A DNA stretch of 9,573 nt from CAIMZW01 sp037135095 (GTDB taxonomy: Bacteria; Actinomycetota; Actinomycetes; Nanopelagicales; Nanopelagicaceae). The first letter of the stretch is position 1. Every line of letters starts with the position of its first letter. The stretch spans positions 1 to 9,573 of the forward strand of contig JBAXKZ010000037.1 of assembly GCA_037135095.1 (NCBI GenBank), in the 5' to 3' direction. Both the position numbers and the translations under genes were made by a program. A model generated the notes under the pieces. It did not search any database. It was not told the origin of the DNA and saw nothing but the letters and a program-made list of their open reading frames with translations. Shown here in pieces: positions 1 to 4,645 of this stretch.

Positions 1-1
1 A

Positions 2-55
2 CAGGTAATCGTTGGACCTGCTTCGGATACGAAGTGCACCCCAGCAGGTATGTAA
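2..55 (+). CDS. 3' end of an upstream gene (partial, uncertain frame)
   Basis: The bases before the terminator at 67 should be the end of a plus-strand gene. Two frames close here: frame 2 ends with TAA at 53-55 (QVIVGPASDTKCTPAGM) and frame 1 ends with TGA at 58-60 (TGNRWTCFGYEVHPSRYVT). I prefer frame 2 because its codons start more often with G and its composition (A, G, V, T, P, D) is more protein-like. A cysteine near the C-terminus beside a prepilin peptidase gene would fit a pilin or pseudopilin, but that is only a guess from context. The product cannot be named from this fragment. Confidence 0.35.
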   Translation, partial: QVIVGPASDTKCTPAGM

Positions 56-66
56 CTTGATTCATC

Positions 67-107
67 GAGTGGTGGCGGGAGATTCCCTGCCACCACTCTT
101 TTTCTTT
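67..107 (+). terminator. intrinsic (rho-independent) terminator
   Basis: Bases 67-79 pair with 85-98 around the loop AGATT (80-84). This gives a 13-bp GC-rich stem with one bulged T at 88. The tract TTTTTCTTT (99-107) follows at once. On the opposite strand no T-run follows, so it works for plus-strand transcription. It lies 11 bases after the preferred stop codon of the upstream gene and should end that transcript. Confidence 0.8.
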
Positions 108-893
108 GTGTTGATCGCTTTACTTGGTTTAGTTTTTGGCTCATTCAATACTGTCCTGATCGCTCGCATCCCGGATCTACTTTCACTCAACGGCAGATCA
201 AAGTGCCCTTCGTGTGGTGAGCAAATTAAAAGCCGTGACAATATTCCGGTTATCGGCTATTTGTTATTGCGGGGTAAATGCCGAAATTGTAAGAAACAAA
301 TATCACCTCGCTACTTGATCGTTGAATTAATCACAGCGACTGGCGTTTTTATCCCGCTGATAAAATTTGATCGTTGGGCTGTAATTGCGGCGTGGGAGAT
401 CTTTGTAATTCTTGGGATTGCGCTCTCTGCCATTGATTTTGAATTGCACCGGCTACCGGATGCGCTAACCGGGCCGATGTATTTATTGGTTCTTGTTTTT
501 CTAACCATCGACGCGTTAACGAATCATCGAGCCCACTATTTGAATCACGCTTTCTTAGCCTCAATTATCTTGGGCGGCTTCTATTGGATGGTCAATCGCC
601 TCTCAAAAGGTGGCATGGGGTTGGGCGATGCGAAGCTCGCCACCACTATTGGGTTGTTGACCGGTTACATAAGCGCCACTTCGGTCTATGTGGCATCCAT
701 GACCGGTTTTGCACTTGGAAGTTTCGTTGGCGTTGGCCTAATGCTCCTTAAGAAAGCTGGCCGTAAAAGCGCGCTGCCGTTTGGACCATTTATGATTGCT
801 GGTGCCATTGTGGCCCTTTGGATAACGCCGTGGGTCAATCACTTAGGGAGAGTTCATGATCTCACTGCGCTCGTATACTTCGGCAGAATTTGA
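108..893 (+). CDS. type IV prepilin peptidase (A24 family)
   Basis: This is an integral membrane aspartyl protease that cleaves the leader of type IV prepilins, and often methylates the new N-terminus, at the cytoplasmic face. Numbered from GTG 108 (261 aa) it shows the GLVFGSF motif in the first membrane helix, a zinc-type cytoplasmic loop with CPSC (33-36) and CRNC (58-61), the first catalytic Asp D110 in AIDFELHRLPD, and the second, D174, in the GxGD motif GMGLGD. Several hydrophobic helices follow. The start is uncertain: the frame is open back to TTG 12, but that stretch runs through the terminator hairpin. GTG 108 or TTG 111 gives the usual short N-terminus. GTG 69 or 72 would keep LPPLFFF in the first helix, and a TAACTT hexamer (53-58) could serve that start. 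None of these starts has a clear Shine-Dalgarno. No pilus assembly gene is visible in the window. Confidence 0.88.
   Translation: MLIALLGLVFGSFNTVLIARIPDLLSLNGRSKCPSCGEQIKSRDNIPVIGYLLLRGKCRNCKKQISPRYLIVELITATGVFIPLIKFDRWAVIAAWEIFVILGIALSAIDFELHRLPDALTGPMYLLVLVFLTIDALTNHRAHYLNHAFLASIILGGFYWMVNRLSKGGMGLGDAKLATTIGLLTGYISATSVYVASMTGFALGSFVGVGLMLLKKAGRKSALPFGPFMIAGAIVALWITPWVNHLGRVHDLTALVYFGRI
845..850 (+). promoter_or_regulatory. ribosome binding site of the GNAT gene
   Basis: AGGGAG ends five bases before ATG 856 and lies inside the coding sequence of the prepilin peptidase. It fixes the start of the acetyltransferase within the 38-base overlap and suggests that both genes are read from one mRNA. 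Confidence 0.6.
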
Positions 894-1329
894 TTTCGCT
901 TGTCAGCTGAAAGGTATTGAAGGCGAAGATGCTCGAGCGAAATTTCAGCCCCGCTTTGATGCATCAGGTCGCTGGGAAGGTCACTTTTATAACAGCGCCA
1001 TTGATTTAGACGGTGTAGCGGTAGGCGAAGCTCAGGCCCGCCATTGTGCGCAAGCCATGCCACCAGGAACCGCCGAAGTCGGGATCGAGTTAGTGGCGCA
1101 AGTGCGCGGACAGGGGATAGGCACCGAAGTCTTGAACTTACTCAAGTCTGATCTTTTCGCGACCGGGTTTTATCGCATCTCAGGTTCGACTGATGTTTCT
1201 AATATCCCAATGCAGCGAGCCTTTGAAAAGGCGGGTTGGAAATTCGAAGGGATATCGCGGCACCTTATGCCATCGGGGGAAGAGTTACCTCACGATTATA
1301 AAGTTTACGCCATCACAAAATGGGATTAG
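856..1329 (+). CDS. GNAT family N-acetyltransferase, RimJ/RimL-like
   Basis: A 157-aa single-domain protein that should transfer an acetyl group from acetyl-CoA to an amine. The acetyl-CoA pyrophosphate loop is clear: VRGQGIGTEVL, with RGQGIG at 84-89, fits the Q/RxxGxG/A signature of motif A. It is followed by NIPMQRAFEKAGWKFEG (116-132), the typical N-x4-AFEKxGF element of the RimJ/RimL subgroup, and by a C-terminal DYKVYAITK strand. The acceptor substrate cannot be told: the subgroup includes ribosomal protein N-terminal acetyltransferases, antibiotic acetyltransferases and many enzymes of unknown target. The start ATG 856 is supported by AGGGAG five bases upstream and overlaps the 3' end of the prepilin peptidase gene by 38 bases, so the two are probably co-transcribed. 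The stop codon forms the first three bases of the palindrome at 1327-1344. Confidence 0.88.
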   Translation: MISLRSYTSAEFDFACQLKGIEGEDARAKFQPRFDASGRWEGHFYNSAIDLDGVAVGEAQARHCAQAMPPGTAEVGIELVAQVRGQGIGTEVLNLLKSDLFATGFYRISGSTDVSNIPMQRAFEKAGWKFEGISRHLMPSGEELPHDYKVYAITKWD

Positions 1330-1344
1330 TTGAATATTCAACTA
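1327..1344. promoter_or_regulatory. perfect 18-bp palindrome, candidate operator
   Basis: TAGTTGAATATTCAACTA is identical to its reverse complement over all 18 bases. It begins with the TAG stop of the acetyltransferase gene and covers the proposed -35 box of the dioxygenase promoter. No T-run follows, so it is not a standard terminator. Its position suits a binding site for a dimeric repressor; the regulator is unknown and none is encoded nearby. Confidence 0.5.
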
Positions 1345-1358
1345 CTTTGAGTTAGGAT
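1330..1358 (+). promoter_or_regulatory. candidate leaderless promoter of the dioxygenase gene
   Basis: A -35 like TTGAAT (1330-1335) and a -10 like TAGGAT (1353-1358, TANNNT form) are separated by exactly 17 bases. The -10 box ends six bases before ATG 1365, so transcription would start at or next to the A of the start codon and give a leaderless mRNA. AGGAT could alternatively act as a weak Shine-Dalgarno on a longer transcript. Confidence 0.5.
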
Positions 1359-1364
1359 TTAGCC

Positions 1365-2138
1365 ATGACAACGAAGATGCCCGCGCTGTATATCGGCCAT
1401 GGTGCACCGCCACTTTTGGAAGATGAACTCTGGAGCAGCGAACTCGCACATTGGTCGAGCGAGTTGGCTAAGCCCACCGCTATCTTGGTAATAAGTGCCC
1501 ACTGGGAATCAGCACCACTGACGGTTGGTGCCACCGATTCCGGAGTGCCATTAATTTATGACTTCGGCGGTTTCGCTCCACGCTATTACCAAATTCAATA
1601 CTCGGCGCCGGGTGCACCGGAACTGGCTAGGCGCATCAAAGCGATGATGTCCGAACCCGTTACCGAGCAACCAAATCGCGGATTGGATCACGGCGCCTAT
1701 ATCCCGTTGATGAAGATGTATCCCGATGCCGATATTCCCGTTTTGCAAATGTCGATTCCAACTCATGATCCGGCAAAGTTATTTGAAATTGGAAAGAAGT
1801 TAGCCCCGCTTCGCGATGAGGGAGTCTTGATCATCGGTAGTGGTTTTCTGACACATGGCTTGCCATTCTTGAAAGAGTTTCGGATCGAGGCAACGCCACC
1901 TGGTTGGAGCACCGAGTTCGATCTCTGGGCCAAAGAAGTATTGGAGCGTGGCGCCATTGATGAATTAATGGATTACAAACGATTAGCGCCCGGGATGCCT
2001 TACGCCCACCCAACTGTGGAGCATTTTGCACCGATCTTTATAACCTTAGGTGCCGCCACGAATTCTGAAGTTGCACCGGAAACTCAAATTGAAGGTTACT
2101 GGATGGGGTTAGCTAAGCGCTCGTTTCAAGTCGCTTGA
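1365..2138 (+). CDS. class III extradiol dioxygenase, DODA/YgiD type
   Basis: A 257-aa member of the LigB-like superfamily, in the branch of plant 4,5-DOPA dioxygenase and E. coli YgiD. These cytosolic metal enzymes open catechol rings; YgiD acts on DOPA in vitro. Family landmarks are all present: GHGAP near the N-terminus (His12), ISAHWE (His46), LDHGAYIPL (His109), PTHDP (His134), GSGFLTHGL (His164) and HPTVEHFAP (His215 and His220). By analogy with YgiD, His12, His46 and His215 would hold the metal and His164 would assist catalysis. Length is normal. The real substrate is not evident: there is no other aromatic-degradation gene nearby, and DOPA is not an obvious bacterial nutrient. It appears to have its own promoter and operator (1327-1358), and its 3' end overlaps that of tgt by 30 bases. 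Confidence 0.88.
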   Translation: MTTKMPALYIGHGAPPLLEDELWSSELAHWSSELAKPTAILVISAHWESAPLTVGATDSGVPLIYDFGGFAPRYYQIQYSAPGAPELARRIKAMMSEPVTEQPNRGLDHGAYIPLMKMYPDADIPVLQMSIPTHDPAKLFEIGKKLAPLRDEGVLIIGSGFLTHGLPFLKEFRIEATPPGWSTEFDLWAKEVLERGAIDELMDYKRLAPGMPYAHPTVEHFAPIFITLGAATNSEVAPETQIEGYWMGLAKRSFQVA

Positions 2139-3377
2139 GTAGAACCGTCCCAAGAAATCTTTCTTAAATTCGAAGAAGTCACCCTTTTCAATGGCAGCTC
2201 GCATTTGATCTACTAATCGCACGATAAATCTTTCGTTGTGAATAGTTGCCAAAGATGAGGCGACCATTTCCTTTGCACGAAAAAGGTGATTTATATAAGC
2301 ACTTGTGTAATTGGCACAGGTATAGCAATCGCAACTCTCATCAATGGGGGAGAAGGCGCGGCGATACGGCGCATTTGAAATATTGACTCGACCATTGGCG
2401 GTAAAGACTGCGCTGGTGCGGGCTTGACGAGAAGGAGCCACACAATCAAAGGTATCGGCGCCATTTTCAACGCCTACAAAAAGATCATCCGGTTCGCCGA
2501 TTCCTAGTAGATGACGCGGTTTGTTCTCGGGTAACTCTTCCGCGAGCCAGCTGATGATCGTTCCCAGCTTCTCTTTATCAAGTGCGCCACCTAAGCCAAA
2601 ACCATCGAACTCAACTTCAGTTTTATCCACCGCCAACTTCATTGCTGATAAATCTTGGGCACCTTTGCGGCGCAGGTCTTCATACTGCGCCCCTTGCAAA
2701 ACCCCGAAGAGGGCTTGGTAAGGGCGATGTGTGCGTTCGGTTGTTAAGCGATGATGTTCAACTAAACAACGCTCTGCCCAAAGCTTGGTGCGTTCAAGCG
2801 AACTCTCTTGATATTTTCTGGTGTTGTGCAAAGTCGTGCACTCATCGAAGGCAAACATGATGTCGGCGCCTAGTTGATGTTGGATCTGCATCGAAATTTC
2901 TGGGGTGAACCGGTGCATTGAACCATCGAGATGCGATTTGAAAGTGACGCCATCGTTATCGACGTGGGCTAAGCGTTCTTTCTTTGGGGCTATGACTTCA
3001 TCGGAGCGAAATGTTTCCGAATTCATCGCGATGACCTTTTTAAAACCGACACCCAAAGACAGAACTTGAAAGCCCCCGCTATCAGTGAAGGTCGGGCCGG
3101 GCCAATTCATAAATGCCCCGAGGCCACCAGCCTCGTCCACGATTTCTGGGCCAGGTTGGAGGTACAAGTGATAGGCATTTGCTAGTAGCGCTTGAGCTGC
3201 CAGATCCTTCATGCTTTCAGGAAGAACGGATTTCACCGTGGCTTTGGTTCCAACAGGGATAAAGGCCGGAGTTTGGATATCGCCATGGGGGGTATGAATT
3301 GTGCCGGTGCGCCCGAGCGCCCCAGATGAGGATCCTTCGGTCAATCTCTTTCCAACAGCGAAGGAAAATTGGCTCAT
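2109..3377 (-). CDS. tgt: tRNA-guanine(34) transglycosylase
   Basis: Exchanges guanine 34 in the GUN anticodons of Asp, Asn, His and Tyr tRNAs for a queuine precursor (preQ1 in most bacteria). At 422 aa it is longer than the enterobacterial enzyme (about 375 aa), as in actinobacterial homologues. Visible landmarks are TPAFIPVGTKATVKSV near the N-terminus, TDSGGFQVLSL with the general acid/base D99, FAFDECT, the late barrel stretch GFGLGGALDKEKLG, and DTFDCVAPSRQAR with the probable nucleophile D311. A zinc site CxCx2C...H follows (C349, C351, C354, H380). The ATG at 3377-3375 has no good Shine-Dalgarno but does have TAGAGT six bases upstream, which points to a leaderless mRNA. No queuosine biosynthesis gene lies in the window. 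The gene is convergent with the dioxygenase and divergent from the peptide transporter. Confidence 0.96.
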   Translation of the reverse strand: MSQFSFAVGKRLTEGSSSGALGRTGTIHTPHGDIQTPAFIPVGTKATVKSVLPESMKDLAAQALLANAYHLYLQPGPEIVDEAGGLGAFMNWPGPTFTDSGGFQVLSLGVGFKKVIAMNSETFRSDEVIAPKKERLAHVDNDGVTFKSHLDGSMHRFTPEISMQIQHQLGADIMFAFDECTTLHNTRKYQESSLERTKLWAERCLVEHHRLTTERTHRPYQALFGVLQGAQYEDLRRKGAQDLSAMKLAVDKTEVEFDGFGLGGALDKEKLGTIISWLAEELPENKPRHLLGIGEPDDLFVGVENGADTFDCVAPSRQARTSAVFTANGRVNISNAPYRRAFSPIDESCDCYTCANYTSAYINHLFRAKEMVASSLATIHNERFIVRLVDQMRAAIEKGDFFEFKKDFLGRFYSSDLKRALS

Positions 3378-3383
3378 TTGCGA

Positions 3384-3389
3384 ACTCTA
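3384..3389 (-). promoter_or_regulatory. candidate -10 box of tgt (leaderless)
   Basis: On the minus strand TAGAGT, a TANNNT hexamer, is followed by TCGCAA and then the tgt ATG. The six-base gap equals that in front of the dioxygenase gene. No good -35 sits at 17 bases; TTGAGC (3410-3405) lies at 15 bases and is a weak match. Confidence 0.4.
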
Positions 3390-3426
3390 ATGCCACCACT
3401 CTTCGCTCAAATACGGCGGATTTTGG

Positions 3427-3452
3427 TGTCAATGAGAGGAACTTCATTGGCA
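3427..3452. promoter_or_regulatory. imperfect dyad in the tgt/dppC divergent region
   Basis: TGTCAATGA (3427-3435) and TCATTGGCA (3444-3452) are inverted copies with one mismatch, separated by eight bases. The outer ends read TTGACA on the minus strand and TTGGCA on the plus strand, both -35 like and pointing away from each other. It may be a shared operator or simply two back-to-back promoter elements. The rest of the 149-bp gap (3378-3526) holds no gene that I can support. Confidence 0.35.
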
Positions 3453-3477
3453 TTTTTGGTGAATTTTCGGCTATCTT
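3447..3477 (+). promoter_or_regulatory. candidate promoter of the transporter operon
   Basis: TTGGCA (3447-3452) matches the -35 consensus at five of six bases. TATCTT (3472-3477) is a fair -10, but the spacer is 19 bases, which is long. A start near 3484 would leave a leader of about 40 bases before TTG 3527. Confidence 0.3.
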
Positions 3478-3514
3478 TACCCTTCTTACCAGTCAGTAAT
3501 GAGCGTTTCACGAT

Positions 3515-3520
3515 AGGCGG
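3515..3520 (+). promoter_or_regulatory. ribosome binding site supporting TTG 3527
   Basis: AGGCGG differs from the ideal AGGAGG at one base and ends six bases before TTG 3527. An in-frame TGA at 3500-3502 excludes any start further upstream. A five-codon ORF (ATG 3499 to TAG 3514-3516, MSVSR) stops on this site, which could couple its translation to the permease. Confidence 0.45.
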
Positions 3521-3526
3521 AATCAA

Positions 3527-4498
3527 TTGGCCCAATTCCTGGTCGACGAAGAGGTGCTGGAAAGCAAGGTAGTTTTACGCACCCCGCGTCAGATTTCATG
3601 GATGCGCTTTAAGCGCAATAAAGCAGCAGTAATTTCCGGTTGCGTAGCCCTATTTTTTATCCTCTCAGCTTTTCTAGCACCGTTAATCACCAGATTAGTC
3701 GGCGTAAATCCAACGACTACCTATTCAAAAGCGTTAACGCAATTTGGGATGCCAGATGGTCCATGGGGTGGAATCAGCCTCGCCCATCCGCTTGGCGTTG
3801 AGCCAGGAGCAGGTCGAGATCTGCTTGCACTTTTGCTTTATGGCTCTCGGATCTCCTTCACCGTTGCCCTGATCACCAGCGTTGCCTCAATTGGCTTGGG
3901 CATGCTCATCGGAATCACTGCTGGGTATTTCCGTGGCCGCGTTGATGCCGTAATCGGTCGTTTCTCGGACTTTATTTTGGCTTTTCCTTCGACATTCATG
4001 ATCGTCGCGCTTTCATTGCCATTGGTTCAACGGGTAGAAGCCCTTCATGTGGCAAAAGATAATGGCGCTCGAATCGTCGTTTTAATTATCTTCTTTGTGG
4101 TCTTTGGTTGGCCAGGTTTTGCGCGATTGGTGCGATCGCAAGCGTTGAGCATGCGCGAACGCGACTTTGTGATGGCGGCTCAGGCGCTAGGCGCCTCTAA
4201 TTGGCGGATAATCACGAAAGAGATCTTGCCAAACCTCTGGCCTACTGCGATCGTTTTCTTGTCGCTCTCACTTCCAGGATTCCTCAGCGCTGAAGCGACC
4301 TTCTCATTTCTAGGCGTGGGCGTTCAAGCGCCAGCCGCTACTTGGGGCTTAGTCCTCTCGGATGCTGTGACTTACTGGCAGACCGACCCCGCATACCTAA
4401 TTATTCCTAGCGCCATGTTGGTCATCATCGTTCTCGCACTCAACCTCATGGGTGATGGCGTGCGCGATGCCCTAGACCCCAAGGCTGATTCGCGTTAA
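3527..4498 (+). CDS. dppC: peptide ABC transporter permease, DppC/OppC type
   Basis: One of the two channel subunits of a peptide importer in the cytoplasmic membrane (323 aa, normal length). After a cytoplasmic N-terminus ending in WMRFKRNKAAVISG, six hydrophobic segments lie near residues 32-55, 108-132, 147-166, 181-199, 239-262 and 290-309. The EAA loop that docks onto the ATPase is ERDFVMAAQALGASNWRII (211-229) followed by LPNLWPTAIV. Family hallmarks HPLGVEPGAGRDLL (usually HPLGTDxxGRD), GYFRGRVD, EATFSFLGVG and LNLMGDGVRDALDP are present. The start is TTG 3527 with AGGCGG six bases upstream; no ATG occurs before residue 26. Unlike the textbook A-B-C-D-F order, this subunit comes first and is separated from the binding-protein gene by 147 bp. 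Peptides are the likely substrate class, but the family also moves nickel and other solutes. Confidence 0.92.
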   Translation: MAQFLVDEEVLESKVVLRTPRQISWMRFKRNKAAVISGCVALFFILSAFLAPLITRLVGVNPTTTYSKALTQFGMPDGPWGGISLAHPLGVEPGAGRDLLALLLYGSRISFTVALITSVASIGLGMLIGITAGYFRGRVDAVIGRFSDFILAFPSTFMIVALSLPLVQRVEALHVAKDNGARIVVLIIFFVVFGWPGFARLVRSQALSMRERDFVMAAQALGASNWRIITKEILPNLWPTAIVFLSLSLPGFLSAEATFSFLGVGVQAPAATWGLVLSDAVTYWQTDPAYLIIPSAMLVIIVLALNLMGDGVRDALDPKADSR

Positions 4499-4506
4499 AT
4501 CTAGAA

Positions 4507-4524
4507 ATTTGAGCGTGCTCAAAT
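4507..4524. promoter_or_regulatory. perfect 18-bp palindrome after dppC
   Basis: ATTTGAGCGTGCTCAAAT is self-complementary over its full length and starts eight bases after the dppC stop. As RNA it can fold as a 7-bp stem with loop CGTG. GTAAAG rather than a T-run follows, so termination is unlikely. An operator for the binding-protein gene or an mRNA processing or stability hairpin is possible. I found no convincing -35/-10 pair in 4499-4645. Confidence 0.45.
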
Positions 4525-4596
4525 GTAAAGATTTGATTAAGAGTTTAGGAATAGCCCCCAAACGCAGATTTACCAATCTAAGATAGCCGTACTAAA

Positions 4597-4626
4597 TGTC
4601 CGAATCGCGCACCGCGGCTCGGAACA
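4597..4626 (+). promoter_or_regulatory. leader hairpin upstream of the binding-protein gene
   Basis: TGTCCGA (4597-4603) pairs with TCGGAACA (4619-4626) with one bulged A, and inside it CGCG (4606-4609) pairs with CGCG (4613-4616) around CAC. It ends nine bases before AAGGAGG, leaving the ribosome site free. It may protect the 5' end of an abundant mRNA; this is inference from position. Confidence 0.35.
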
Positions 4627-4635
4627 GACACAATA

Positions 4636-4641
4636 AGGAGG
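4636..4641 (+). promoter_or_regulatory. consensus Shine-Dalgarno of the binding-protein gene
   Basis: A perfect AGGAGG lies four bases before ATG 4646. It is the strongest ribosome site in the window and settles this start over the in-frame ATG at 4661. Confidence 0.75.
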
Positions 4642-4645
4642 ACTG

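Noticed and set aside
12..107. N-terminal extension of the prepilin peptidase from TTG 12
   Set aside because: It would encode protein through a strong terminator hairpin, has no ribosome site, and adds residues not expected before the first helix of this family.
349..564. 71-aa and 65-aa minus-strand frames inside the prepilin peptidase gene
   Set aside because: Low-complexity shadows of a gene whose catalytic motifs are all conserved.
2115..2136. Inverted repeat AAGCG/CGCTT as a bidirectional terminator between the dioxygenase gene and tgt
   Set aside because: Only five pairs with a 12-base loop and no T-run on either side.
4556..4600. Promoter boxes such as TTTACC and TAAGAT before the binding-protein gene
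   Set aside because: No pair has both acceptable boxes and 16-18 bp spacing, so I did not list a promoter here.
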